Shown: piece by piece, positions 8,413 through 17,313 of the stretch | Layout of the letters: every line of letters begins with the position of its first letter | Numbering within the stretch: the stretch's first letter is position 1 | Notes under the pieces: generated by a model | Databases searched by the model: none | The model's input: the letters and a program-made list of their open reading frames with translations, nothing else | What the model was told of the DNA's origin: nothing | Program-made: the position numbers and the translations under genes | From: Suipraeoptans intestinalis | GTDB taxonomy: Bacteria; Bacillota; Clostridia; Lachnospirales; Lachnospiraceae | Assembly (NCBI RefSeq): GCF_009696485.1 | Contig: NZ_VULY01000018.1 | Span: forward strand, 631,001 to 695,000 | Reading direction: 5' to 3' | DNA length: 64,000 nucleotides

Positions 8413-9537
8413 CTATCTGCCGTCCTTCTGTTCCTCATAGATTTCCGTCGCCTTGGAATCCTTTGCTTTCTTCTGTGCCCCGTCGCTGTTGTCCCTGGCT
8501 TTCTGTGCATCCGCCTCACTCTCCGGATACAGGATCGGCTGCAGTTCTTCCAGCGCCTGCGGATATCTGAACGTGGCGCTCATACCGAAATATTCATAGG
8601 TCAGGTCATAGACCCTGCCGTTTTTGACCGCTTCAAAGTGCTGCCAGATATCATTTTCTGCAAAGTCCTTCTGGAACATTTCCACCACCTGATCCGGAAG
8701 CGCATGGGCAGCCCGCAAAATAATATCCGGTTCTTTGGTCTTCATATCTTCGGTATTGACTGTCAGAAATTCCTGTTCCTCATCGGAATACACATTCTCT
8801 CCGCCTGCCAGCTCCACCAGACTTCCCACGTAAGAATTTGGCGTTGCAATGATATAGGAGCCTGGAAGTCCCATCAGGATCATTACCTTGGGACGGTCTT
8901 TTCCCCGGTTCTTTTCCTTGTACTCTTTGTAAAATTTTGCAAACTCATCCACCAGTTTCTGCGCCTGCTCTTTTCTGTCAAAAATTTCTCCCAGTTCCTG
9001 AATGGAGCGGTACATCCCCGGTACGCTCCTGAGATTTAAAAACGCCCAGTCCGTATCGATCGCCTCGTATTTCGGCTGCAGATCCCCCTGTAAGGATATG
9101 GGGCTCAAGATCCAGTCCGGATCCAAAGACGCCACCGTTTCCATGTCCGGACTCATGGCTGTCCCCACGGTTTCCACATTTTTATACCGCTTTGGGATCG
9201 TGGATACCGTACTTGTGCACACGCCTGTCAGAGAAAGTTCCAGTTTGTCACAGATATCTGCCGTCGCCGGAGACGTTGCAATGATCCTCGGTTCTCTTTT
9301 CATGGACTGTACTTTTTTCTTCGCCGCTTCCACCGCTGCTTTTTCTTCCTGATCGTCGATCTTCAGCAGCATGTTTACATCGCTGTCTGCACCTGCAGCG
9401 TTCTCTGAAGAAGTTTTTTTATCGGAACCGGTCTTTGTTTTTCCCCGCTTCTGATCCACACAGCCTGCCAGAGACAGCAGCAGCACCAGAGCAAGAAAAA
9501 GAACGGCTGCTCTTTTCAGATAGTTATTCCCTGTCAT
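8413..9537 (-). CDS. Heme-binding lipoprotein of ABC importer, HtsA/IsdE-like
   Basis: A 374-aa class III substrate-binding lipoprotein. Start at 9537 gives a proper signal peptide with lipobox LAGC, and GGAGG lies 8 nt upstream; an earlier in-frame start lies inside the shp-like gene. The TroA/FhuD-type fold shows the features PRIIATSPATADICDKLEL, the lobe linker helix and a C-terminal lobe ending near PILYPE. Its order directly after a Shp-like protein and before htsB/htsC-like genes matches the streptococcal shr-shp-htsABC operon, where HtsA receives heme from Shp. The last 30 residues are charged and unlike the family core. Confidence 0.88.
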   Translation of the reverse strand: MTGNNYLKRAAVLFLALVLLLSLAGCVDQKRGKTKTGSDKKTSSENAAGADSDVNMLLKIDDQEEKAAVEAAKKKVQSMKREPRIIATSPATADICDKLELSLTGVCTSTVSTIPKRYKNVETVGTAMSPDMETVASLDPDWILSPISLQGDLQPKYEAIDTDWAFLNLRSVPGMYRSIQELGEIFDRKEQAQKLVDEFAKFYKEYKEKNRGKDRPKVMILMGLPGSYIIATPNSYVGSLVELAGGENVYSDEEQEFLTVNTEDMKTKEPDIILRAAHALPDQVVEMFQKDFAENDIWQHFEAVKNGRVYDLTYEYFGMSATFRYPQALEELQPILYPESEADAQKARDNSDGAQKKAKDSKATEIYEEQKDGR

Positions 9538-10537
9538 CTTCTGCGCCTCCCCAACGTTTCCAGTTTCTACGGAAAACATACACGACGCCGGCTGCCGCCC
9601 CAAGCAAAATGAGGCCGGACACTACGACGGCCAGTGCGGTCTGAAAGATCCGGTTCCCGGAAGCGGCTGCTCCTTTCTTTTCTTTCACGTTTCCCGCCTT
9701 ATTTTTTGCCGTGGAAAGACTCAGCCCTTCCGCAGAATCCAGGGCGCTGTCCCCCTTATTGGCAGAAGAAGTATTCTCTCCTCCCTTCGCTGCCTTCGTA
9801 ATACTGCTTTGCAGCTTTTTCCCCGACGTAGCAGAGGAACTGCTTTTATCCCCTGCCTTCGCACCTGAAAGAGAAGAGCCTCCGGCTCCCAGACTGCCGC
9901 CTCCCGATGCTCCCGGCGTTTCTGCGGAGGCTTCCGGCCCTGCACCTCCGGTCGCCGCCTCTGTTCCATCCGAAGTCCCTGTTACCATTGTCGCGCGCAT
10001 ATCCGTCTGGTTTCCTTCCCTGTAATCGCTGGGGTACAGATAGAAGACCACAGCCCTTCCCATGGGATTGACATACATGGTCCCTCTGACAACGCAGTTT
10101 TCACTCGGCACGCGCATACAGATGTCTCCTGTCGTTCCGTTGCTGTCCGTACCGTTTCCTGTCACTCCCATTTCCGATGGAACAGACCATCCGGAATCTC
10201 CCACATTCTGCACCTGAAAACTATGGTTGCTGGTGTAGTCCATCAGACTCATGCGGATGGTCAGATAATAGGCGCCCTCCTCCGTCACCTCCAAAATCCC
10301 GTTGCCGTAGATGCAGCCTTCCACCATACCCTGACCGGTGGCATAAGCGCTTTCTCCGCCGGAATCTTCAATGACGCCTGTCACCGGATGCGCATAGCAC
10401 CTGTTGACTGCACAGCTATACACCGTTCCTCCGGCTGCATACGCCTTTATCGCAGGAACGCCGACCGGCAAGGCAACGGCAAGCAGGAGTGCCATGATTA
10501 CGGACAATATCCTTTCCTTTTTCCTTGTTACTCTCAT
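9524..10537 (-). CDS. Shp-like cell-surface heme-binding protein
   Basis: A 337-aa surface protein with a signal peptide (about 1-35). The heme-binding Shp domain covers about 36-180; I recognise the Shp landmarks YAHPVTGVIEDSGGE, GQGMVEG, TIRMSLMDYTSN and MYVNPMGRAVVFYLYPSDY. A Ser/Gly/Lys-rich stalk follows, then one membrane helix and a basic tail (RRNWKRWGG), so it is membrane-anchored and not sorted. In Streptococcus pyogenes Shp binds heme through two methionines and hands it to HtsA; conserved methionines are present here too. It is followed directly by the htsA-like gene with a 14-nt overlap. Confidence 0.88.
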   Translation of the reverse strand: MRVTRKKERILSVIMALLLAVALPVGVPAIKAYAAGGTVYSCAVNRCYAHPVTGVIEDSGGESAYATGQGMVEGCIYGNGILEVTEEGAYYLTIRMSLMDYTSNHSFQVQNVGDSGWSVPSEMGVTGNGTDSNGTTGDICMRVPSENCVVRGTMYVNPMGRAVVFYLYPSDYREGNQTDMRATMVTGTSDGTEAATGGAGPEASAETPGASGGGSLGAGGSSLSGAKAGDKSSSSATSGKKLQSSITKAAKGGENTSSANKGDSALDSAEGLSLSTAKNKAGNVKEKKGAAASGNRIFQTALAVVVSGLILLGAAAGVVYVFRRNWKRWGGAEDDRE

Positions 10538-10554
10538 TTTTTATCTCCTGTCAG

Positions 10555-10600
10555 GAGCCGGACGGATGTCTCTTCTGACCGAAGAGAATCTGTCCGGCTC
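10555..10600 (-). other. Intercistronic hairpin before the shp-like gene
   Basis: A 9-bp perfect outer stem (10555-10563 with 10592-10600) and a 6-bp inner stem (10570-10575 with 10581-10586) lie in the 73-nt gap between the large NEAT gene and the shp-like gene. No T run follows, so it looks like an mRNA stabiliser or processing site, not a terminator. Confidence 0.55.
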
Positions 10601-10610
10601 ACCCTCTTTT

Positions 10611-13600
10611 CTATTTTTCGATGGTTTTCTTTCTGGAATCTTCCATCCTTCCTGCCAGCAAAGCCACTCCGCTCAGAAGCAGAAGAGCCGCCCACAGAGT
10701 AAAGTCCTGCGTCTGATCTCCGGTCTTAACGGAAGACGTTGGCTTCAGGCCGGAACCCGGACTGCTTCCAAGTCCGGAGGTTCCGGGTTTCAAAGAAGCG
10801 CCCCCCAGGGAAGAAGCGCCAGGCTTCCCGCTTCCCAACGTATTATTCCCCAGGATATTGTTTCCCGGCGTTCCTCCCGGACGGTTTCCGTTTGTATGAT
10901 CGTCGTTTCTGTGAAAGTTTGGATCATCTGCCGTGGCAGCCTTCAGAGAGCTCCAGTCCAGCTTCAGGAATACCGGCTGTGTCCCTGCTCCCGGAGAGAT
11001 CGCTTCCATGATGGGAACAAACACCTGCAGCGGCGCATATCCTTCCGTAACAGCCTCCGGAATCAACTCAAACGTCACTTCATCCGGATACTTCGTTCCG
11101 TACTGATCGGATACCAAAGAGCCGTCGCTGTTTTTCTGATAACTGTCTACTGCGGCATCTGCCAGACTGCCCTGAGGATTGCCATATTTGTCCGTGGTAT
11201 AGCCCGTCGTAAAATACTTCAGCGTTCCCAGATACCCCAGCTTCTGTCCTACCTTCAAGCCGTTAAAGTTCAGGGTGATATAATACTTTCCGTTCTTTAC
11301 CGTCAGTTTCATGGTATGGTTGACGGCTTCATTTGACATGGAGGCGGTCTTTTTGTCTACCTTCACCATGGTTCCGTAAACGGAGTAGATCCCCTCCGCA
11401 AGATGATGAACGTCTGGTTTGTCCTTGTTTTTCTTTGTTAATTGCTGAACGGCTTTTGCAAGCTTTGCTACCTGCGCGTCCACCAGTTCCTGAGAGGCCT
11501 CGTTATTTTCCAATACTCTCCTGGCATTGGCAACGGCACTTTTTAATTCTGTAAGCGTATCTTCCGTGTAGAGATCTGTCTGGCTTAAATAGCTCTCTGC
11601 TTCTGTGATCTTCCCTTCCAGCTTGCTCTTGTCTGCCGTCTTTTTCTTTGCAAGACCGCTGATAGCTGCATCCAGCGCCCGCTTTGCCGCAACCACCTGG
11701 GATTCTTCCGCCTTTGGATCTGCTGCAACCTTTTCTGCCAGCGTGATAGCTGTACGCAAAACCGCTATGCTGCTGCTTTCATAAAGATACGTCTTTTCTG
11801 CCTCTGCCTTTGCCCGCTTGATCAGATCCTCCAGTTCCGTTTTGTCTACCCTTCTCAAACTGTCCAGCGCCGCCTGCAGGGCCGTCACCTGCGCCTGCAC
11901 TTCTGCCTTCGTGGCGTCCGTCCGTTCCGATACTGCCTGTGCATTGGCAATAGCCGCCTTCAACGCCTCCAAGGTTGCCGGAGTATACACCACATCGGTT
12001 TGTGCCGCTTCCGCCTTTGCTTTTTCCATCAGCGCATTCAATTCCGTCTTGTCCGCAACCTGTATCTCTACCGCATCCACTGCCGCCTGGAGAGCCTTTA
12101 CCTGAAGATCCACCTCTTCCTGGCCTGCATTCATGTCGCTGTAAACGTCCTGCGCCGTCTTGTAGGCTGCGTGCAGAGCAGTCCAATACTCCTGCGGCAC
12201 ACCGCCCTGCTCCATTTTGGACACCTGACTCAGCAAAGCTTCCAGGATCCTGTTGTCTCTCTTGATCCCCGTTTCCTGCCGGATGTTTGCCCAGTCAATG
12301 GAAATTCTGGCCACCTTTGTCCCCTGACCCTTCCCGATGCTCTCCATGACCGGAACATACACTTCCACGTAAAACAGATTTTCATTCAGATTGACCGGAA
12401 TGGACAATGTTTTGGGATACCAGCTTCTTTCTATATTTTTGTCGTAGTACTCAGAATTTCTATCATTGAACACATCATAGACGTCTGTGTATTCCTCCAG
12501 GATGTCCGCATCCGAAGCCTTGTATGCTTCCGGATAGTGGTATGCATTATATTCTACGGAATCCATATCAACTTTTTTCAGGTTGTACAGATACCCGGTC
12601 ATTCCGGCAAACTTCATGGGCCGGAAATGCATTTCCAGAGCCACCTCTCCTTTTCCGGATACCCGTATCGTTCCGGTCTGATCCATGGAAGCGTTCCCCA
12701 TGGAAGGATCATTGGTCGTCGCATGCAACAGCTTCACCGGTACCGAATACGTTCCTTCAAAAATCTGTGGGTATTCTTTAAAAAGTGTGCCTTGCCGGTT
12801 TTTGGGAACAAGCGCTTCGTAGGAAGCCGTAAGTAATTTTATCTGTTTTTCTACCTCCGCCTCCGTCGCGTTTACATCCTCGGAGACTTTCCGGGCAGAT
12901 CCGATGGCTGCCTGAAAGCTGTTCCAGCTGTTTTCTGTATAGGCATCATCGTTCTTCCTGGTTAACGCGTCTTCGATGTAGCCGTTTAATGTCGTCTTGT
13001 CTACTTCGTCTTTCCGGCGGACAAGTCCCTTCACCGCTTTGTCCAGCTTGTCCATCTGTGCCTTCATTTCGTCTGCGGAGGCCCCGGCATTGTTTAATAC
13101 GGCTTCTGCCTCCTCCATCGCCAGCCTGAGTTTCTCATAGCTTTCCTTCGTATAGTTGGCTTCTGCATACTTATTTTTTGCATCCGACACTGCCTGATCC
13201 AGCTCCCGTCTTGCTTTTTTCTCCGCCTTCATTACAAGCCCCGCCGTCGCCGTATCCAAAGCCGTCTTTGCTGCCGTGATCTCCGCCTGGAAGGCCACCG
13301 GATCAGCCAAAGTCTTTTCTGCCCCGGCTATCGCCTCTTCCACGGCCGCAAAGGAATCACCGGTATAGTCATTTCCTTTCAGTGCCTTTGCTTCTTCTAG
13401 TCTTTCTTTTAACCGGGAGGTTTCCACCTCCTGCTTCTGCGCAGATTTCAGATCCAGTTTCAAAAGATTCTCTGCTTCCCCTTTTTCTGTCGTGATCTTT
13501 ACTTTCTGGGTTTCTACGTTGGCAGGTAGCACAACTGCAAATCTGCCCTGTTCAGCGTCTGCAGAGCTATATCCGGCTCCTTTACGATACCGGATTCCGG

Positions 13601-16271
13601 TAATCCCTTCTACGTACAGGTAGGCTGTCACTTTGCCCTCTTTATCTGCGTACAGACGAACCGACTTCAGCGCCGTATTCAGGTCACTTGCCGTCCCGTC
13701 CGGATTGGTAAACGCTGCCTGCGCCTCATAAACACCTTTTTCCAGGGAGACGGCCTCCGCTGCCGGTACAAGCGCCTGCATTGCCGACTGCAGCTCTTCC
13801 AGCGCACTGTCTGCATTGTCTTCCGTCACCTTTCCCTCCTGGGCTTTGAGCACTGCCTGCAGGTCTGCCCAGCTTTCCGCCGTATAATCCGTCTCCTTTA
13901 ATGCTTTGGCATCCTTTTGGAGCTTGTTGTATCTGTCAAGTTTCTTTGCCTCTTTTAATCCTCTGACTACCTCTGCAATCTCTTTTTCCAGCGCTACAAT
14001 CTGTGCATCTTTGGCAGATGTTGTTCCATTGATGATCTTCTGTGCCCGATCTACCGCATCAGACAACGGCCGGTAGGACGCCTCGGTATAGTTTTCCGCC
14101 TTGTATTTGGATGCCTTGTCTACCGCTACCACCAAAACCGATCTGTCGTGCACCGGTTCCACGATCTCCGCCACCTTCTTCAATCCGGACAGCGTCATAA
14201 ATGCCGTCCGGCTTCCTTCGCCGGATCCGGGGGTCTTTCCCTGAAGCTCGTCCATGATCGGAACATAAAAATTCAGATACACTCCGTCATCTCTGTCTGC
14301 CGATTCCGGAAGTTCAAATCCCACCGTTTTGGGGTAGTAGAGATCGTACTGTTCTGCATAAGTATCCATATCTGTACTTCCCGCATCATTCAGGTAATAG
14401 CTGTAATATTCCAGAGGCGTGTATGTGCGCAGCACCGGCGGCTCACCCTGCTTCGTCTGTTCATTATTGGCCTGAAAAATCCCATTGGAATAGCCGTATC
14501 TGCCGGCAACAACAATTCCCTGTGTATCAAAGTAGATCTGCTTCTTTCCGCCTTTTACCACCAGACGTGCCGAATCATTTACCACGGCTGCATTGCTCAT
14601 GGACAGTCTGTCCGGCTGGTTCTGCTGCCACATCGTAACATTTACGTTATAAACGCCTTCCTGAATTTCAGAGAGGTCCGCCCGACTGGACGTTTCTGTA
14701 ACCGCAAGGGTATTGTATACACATGTAGTCCCTGTGATAACCAGCTCGTCCCCGTCCATCCGAATACTTCCGTCTTCATTTTTGTAGGAGGACGATCCAA
14801 ACTCTTCAATCGGATTGAAAATCTGGTACACCGGAGCTTTATACCACTGTACCTTTATTTTACTCGTATCCCAGTTTTTCGGGATCCTGACTCTGATTTC
14901 TACTGCCCGCAAAGGCTTGACCACCGAACCGTTTACAGTGATCGCCAGATTGTAAATGAGATTTTTGGAAGAGCTTCCCGCCAGAAGAGAGTGGTATTTG
15001 TTATATTCGCTCTCTTCATCTCCCGTTTTCTGTAAAAGCTCTGCTTTAAATTCCGGATGCGCGCTTCCCACGTTATAGCTATCCGTTATAACGGTCACAT
15101 CTCCGTCTGTTAAGCGCAGCTTCTTCTTTGGGGTATGCCTTACTCTAAGCTCCCCATAATACGTTTCTCCTTCCGTCGTCTGGATCTTGATCTCCTTTCC
15201 AAAAACGGCTTCCTGCAGATTTGCAAAAACAACCGATAGTTTTCCATCCGACAGGATATTCTCCGAATACACTGCAATGGTTTTATCCCCCGCAGATTCG
15301 GCGGAATAGGCATACACATACTGTGAAAACGCATCATTGTCAGCAACAGACGTTGATTTTTTCCCTATATCCCGGATCGTCTGAAGCACCTGTACAGATG
15401 CGATCCCCTCCGGATCCGCAAGCTCGGCAAGGACTTCTATTTTCCCGTCTTTGATAGTCACCTGGCTGTTTCCGCTAAAATAATCATTTACCTGATTTCC
15501 TGCAACGGCAGATTCATAAAAATCCGACGCTTCTCCCGCTGTTGTGGAAACCCTGGAAACCTCAAGCCCCGGCGTTTTGTAATTGGAACCGGTAAATTCC
15601 TTTACCGCCTCCGCATGGTTCAGATCAAATACAAATTTCCCATACTCCAGCCCTGTGGTGTAGGTATATCCTTTTTGTCCTTTTTTGTATTCATAGCTTC
15701 GGAAAGCGTTCACATAGATGGAGCTTTCCAAGGTCTCCACGTCAAAGGTACACCAGGAAACTCCCGTTTTCCCTGTTTCCACCGCAACATTCTGAATATA
15801 TTTTTCATTCCACCCTTCACTGATGTATGCTTCTATCGCCTTTCTTACATCCTCTGCCGTATCTTTCTCAAAAATATATGAATCCGGCAGATTGTACGTT
15901 CCCAAAAGCACTTTCGACGGCTCTGTTTCATCCGGAATTACCCCCGGCTTCGAAAATTGCAACACGTCTATCTTGTCATAGTTTTCAACCTGTATCGTCA
16001 CGCGATAGGTTCCGTCCTCCTTTTTGCTGACAATTGCGATATTATCAATAAATTCAGGGATCCCTCCTATTTGCTGATAGATCTGATAGGCCTCCCCGCT
16101 CATATCATAAAAGGATAGGGGAACAAGATAAGACTCTCCTGCTTTTATCTCGGAAATGCTGTGTTTTGTTTCGGGTCTGTCTTCTGTCTGTGCGCTTGCC
16201 GCTGCCTCCCATGTGCCTGTCAGCATGCCCAACAGCAGCACAAACGCTGTTATTTTTTTTATGATCTTCAT
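10611..16271 (-). CDS. Shr-like multi-NEAT heme/hemoprotein receptor
   Basis: A 1886-aa surface protein. In order: signal peptide (1-28); an N-terminal region of about 500 residues that may hold hemoglobin-interacting units like streptococcal Shr; NEAT domain 1 (about 530-700); two FIVAR-like three-helix repeats; a shorter NEAT-like unit (about 845-940); three FIVAR-like repeats; NEAT 3 (about 1170-1325); four FIVAR-like repeats; NEAT 4 (about 1625-1775); a Gly/Pro/Ser stalk; and a C-terminal VKTGD sorting signal with hydrophobic stretch and basic tail. Three NEAT units share SM(S/G)N and VP(V/I)M(D/E) motifs. Start at 16271 has GAGGTGG upstream. It probably takes heme from host hemoproteins and passes it to the Shp-like protein. 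Confidence 0.88.
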   Translation of the reverse strand: MKIIKKITAFVLLLGMLTGTWEAAASAQTEDRPETKHSISEIKAGESYLVPLSFYDMSGEAYQIYQQIGGIPEFIDNIAIVSKKEDGTYRVTIQVENYDKIDVLQFSKPGVIPDETEPSKVLLGTYNLPDSYIFEKDTAEDVRKAIEAYISEGWNEKYIQNVAVETGKTGVSWCTFDVETLESSIYVNAFRSYEYKKGQKGYTYTTGLEYGKFVFDLNHAEAVKEFTGSNYKTPGLEVSRVSTTAGEASDFYESAVAGNQVNDYFSGNSQVTIKDGKIEVLAELADPEGIASVQVLQTIRDIGKKSTSVADNDAFSQYVYAYSAESAGDKTIAVYSENILSDGKLSVVFANLQEAVFGKEIKIQTTEGETYYGELRVRHTPKKKLRLTDGDVTVITDSYNVGSAHPEFKAELLQKTGDEESEYNKYHSLLAGSSSKNLIYNLAITVNGSVVKPLRAVEIRVRIPKNWDTSKIKVQWYKAPVYQIFNPIEEFGSSSYKNEDGSIRMDGDELVITGTTCVYNTLAVTETSSRADLSEIQEGVYNVNVTMWQQNQPDRLSMSNAAVVNDSARLVVKGGKKQIYFDTQGIVVAGRYGYSNGIFQANNEQTKQGEPPVLRTYTPLEYYSYYLNDAGSTDMDTYAEQYDLYYPKTVGFELPESADRDDGVYLNFYVPIMDELQGKTPGSGEGSRTAFMTLSGLKKVAEIVEPVHDRSVLVVAVDKASKYKAENYTEASYRPLSDAVDRAQKIINGTTSAKDAQIVALEKEIAEVVRGLKEAKKLDRYNKLQKDAKALKETDYTAESWADLQAVLKAQEGKVTEDNADSALEELQSAMQALVPAAEAVSLEKGVYEAQAAFTNPDGTASDLNTALKSVRLYADKEGKVTAYLYVEGITGIRYRKGAGYSSADAEQGRFAVVLPANVETQKVKITTEKGEAENLLKLDLKSAQKQEVETSRLKERLEEAKALKGNDYTGDSFAAVEEAIAGAEKTLADPVAFQAEITAAKTALDTATAGLVMKAEKKARRELDQAVSDAKNKYAEANYTKESYEKLRLAMEEAEAVLNNAGASADEMKAQMDKLDKAVKGLVRRKDEVDKTTLNGYIEDALTRKNDDAYTENSWNSFQAAIGSARKVSEDVNATEAEVEKQIKLLTASYEALVPKNRQGTLFKEYPQIFEGTYSVPVKLLHATTNDPSMGNASMDQTGTIRVSGKGEVALEMHFRPMKFAGMTGYLYNLKKVDMDSVEYNAYHYPEAYKASDADILEEYTDVYDVFNDRNSEYYDKNIERSWYPKTLSIPVNLNENLFYVEVYVPVMESIGKGQGTKVARISIDWANIRQETGIKRDNRILEALLSQVSKMEQGGVPQEYWTALHAAYKTAQDVYSDMNAGQEEVDLQVKALQAAVDAVEIQVADKTELNALMEKAKAEAAQTDVVYTPATLEALKAAIANAQAVSERTDATKAEVQAQVTALQAALDSLRRVDKTELEDLIKRAKAEAEKTYLYESSSIAVLRTAITLAEKVAADPKAEESQVVAAKRALDAAISGLAKKKTADKSKLEGKITEAESYLSQTDLYTEDTLTELKSAVANARRVLENNEASQELVDAQVAKLAKAVQQLTKKNKDKPDVHHLAEGIYSVYGTMVKVDKKTASMSNEAVNHTMKLTVKNGKYYITLNFNGLKVGQKLGYLGTLKYFTTGYTTDKYGNPQGSLADAAVDSYQKNSDGSLVSDQYGTKYPDEVTFELIPEAVTEGYAPLQVFVPIMEAISPGAGTQPVFLKLDWSSLKAATADDPNFHRNDDHTNGNRPGGTPGNNILGNNTLGSGKPGASSLGGASLKPGTSGLGSSPGSGLKPTSSVKTGDQTQDFTLWAALLLLSGVALLAGRMEDSRKKTIEK

Positions 16272-16288
16272 GTTTTTTCCACCTCACC

Positions 16289-16327
16289 AAAAAGAGAGGC
16301 TGCACACAAAGCGCAGCAACTCTTTTT
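16289..16327 (-). terminator. Intercistronic partial terminator within the heme operon
   Basis: On the minus strand, AGAG..GCTGC pairs with GCAGC..CTCT and is followed by TTTTT, between the small NEAT gene and the large one. It would let the small secreted protein be made in excess over the rest of the operon. Confidence 0.6.
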
Positions 16328-16357
16328 TTCCATCACATTTTTAAGTTGTGCCGTTTT

Positions 16358-16825
16358 CTATTGGATTCCGGTCAGTTTCAGATATCCGGTAGCCCCCATC
16401 GGCATGATCCCGATGTATGTTGTAAATCTTCCTGTGATGGTGCAGCCTTCATAGAACGTAGACGCGTCCAGTCCCGTAAAGGTAAAATAATAATCTTTTA
16501 CACCATCCACCGTCTTTGTCTTTGGTTTTTTTACGACTCCGTTTACCTCCATTTTCCCCAGATGTCCGGTAATCCCCAGATACTTGATCTCATGTGTGTG
16601 GACCACTAAAGTGGCTTTTCCTCCACTGATAGAGATATCCGCCCGCATATCGTTGACTGCAGCATCTCCCATGGACAGGGTCGTGCACTCCTGATTCTTG
16701 TAAAGATTCTGCCGGGCGGTATACTTTCCGTCACTCAACGGCCCTGCGGCAAACGCAGCCGCGCCCATGGCAGATACCATAACTGCCGTCAGCAGTGCGG
16801 CAACCAATTTTTTGATGCTTCTCAT
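16358..16825 (-). CDS. Small secreted NEAT-domain protein (hemophore-like)
   Basis: A 155-aa protein with a signal peptide (cleavage near AAAFAA) and a single NEAT-like domain. It carries TLSMGDAAVND, the same SM(G/S)(N/D) helix seen in the large protein, and no membrane anchor or sorting signal, so it should be released. Two ATGs two codons apart are possible; the second (16825) has AGGAGG 9 nt upstream while the first has only 3 nt. It is the first gene of the heme operon, behind a promoter with a palindrome, and ahead of an intercistronic terminator. A soluble hemophore role is inferred from domain and position. Confidence 0.8.
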   Translation of the reverse strand: MRSIKKLVAALLTAVMVSAMGAAAFAAGPLSDGKYTARQNLYKNQECTTLSMGDAAVNDMRADISISGGKATLVVHTHEIKYLGITGHLGKMEVNGVVKKPKTKTVDGVKDYYFTFTGLDASTFYEGCTITGRFTTYIGIMPMGATGYLKLTGIQ

Positions 16826-16908
16826 AACCATGATCCTCCTTTTCTTTTTTTCGGCATTTCATCAATGAAATCCAGCTATGAAATACTCTGAAGTTGCACA
16901 AACTTCTT

Positions 16909-16926
16909 TTAGTTATTTGCAACTAA
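16909..16926. promoter_or_regulatory. Palindromic operator candidate before the heme operon
   Basis: TTAGTT and AACTAA flank a 6-nt spacer as a perfect 6-bp inverted repeat, placed just downstream of the proposed heme-operon start site. The TTAG/CTAA arms recall DtxR-family boxes, and DtxR-type genes lie nearby. Binding is inferred. Confidence 0.5.
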
Positions 16927-16938
16927 CTATATGCCCAA

Positions 16939-16968
16939 AAGATAGCATGTCCTCTTGTGCATCGTCAA
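16939..16968 (-). promoter_or_regulatory. Putative promoter of the heme operon
   Basis: Minus strand TTGACG (16963-16968), 18-nt spacer, TATCTT (16939-16944). The -35 is good and the -10 is 4/6. It gives a leader of about 105 nt that contains the palindrome at 16909-16926. Confidence 0.45.
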
Positions 16969-17195
16969 CACCTTTTTTCGTGCAGCAATGCACGGTTTTG
17001 CCTTGTTTTTCACGGTATGATCGCCTGTCTTTTCGCTCTTTCCCTGAAATTTCCTGTTCTTTTTTATAGTTTTTAAGACCTGTTCTTGCATGATTTTTTT
17101 CATTCATTTCTTCTTTCCTTCTAAGAATCTTATTTCGTGCATGCTTGCACAATAACCGTTTTTCAAAAAACACTGCCGTGTGATTCTGGCAAAGG

Positions 17196-17281
17196 CCTTT
17201 TTGTTTCGGGAAATGGGATAAAATGTGTTGATGGACGAACCCGTTCATGCGGAATTTCGTCCTATGAAACAAAAAAACAGG
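17196..17281. repeat. Nested inverted repeat in a gene-free stretch
   Basis: The gap 16826-17313 has no gene. Apart from the promoter region it holds this element: outer arms CCTTTTTGTTTC and GAAACAAAAA..CAGG, and inner arms GGACGAA (17233-17239) and TTCGTCC (17256-17262). No T run follows the hairpin in either direction, so it is not a standard terminator. Fifteen bases of it (17259-17273) recur inverted at 28494-28508. Confidence 0.5.
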
Positions 17282-17313
17282 CGGGATTGCCTGCTCTTTT
17301 GCTTTCCGTACTA

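Noticed and set aside
11370-14200. CRISPR-like periodicity in the large NEAT gene
   Set aside because: The periodicity is at protein level (FIVAR-like helical repeats) with divergent DNA, inside an intact reading frame.
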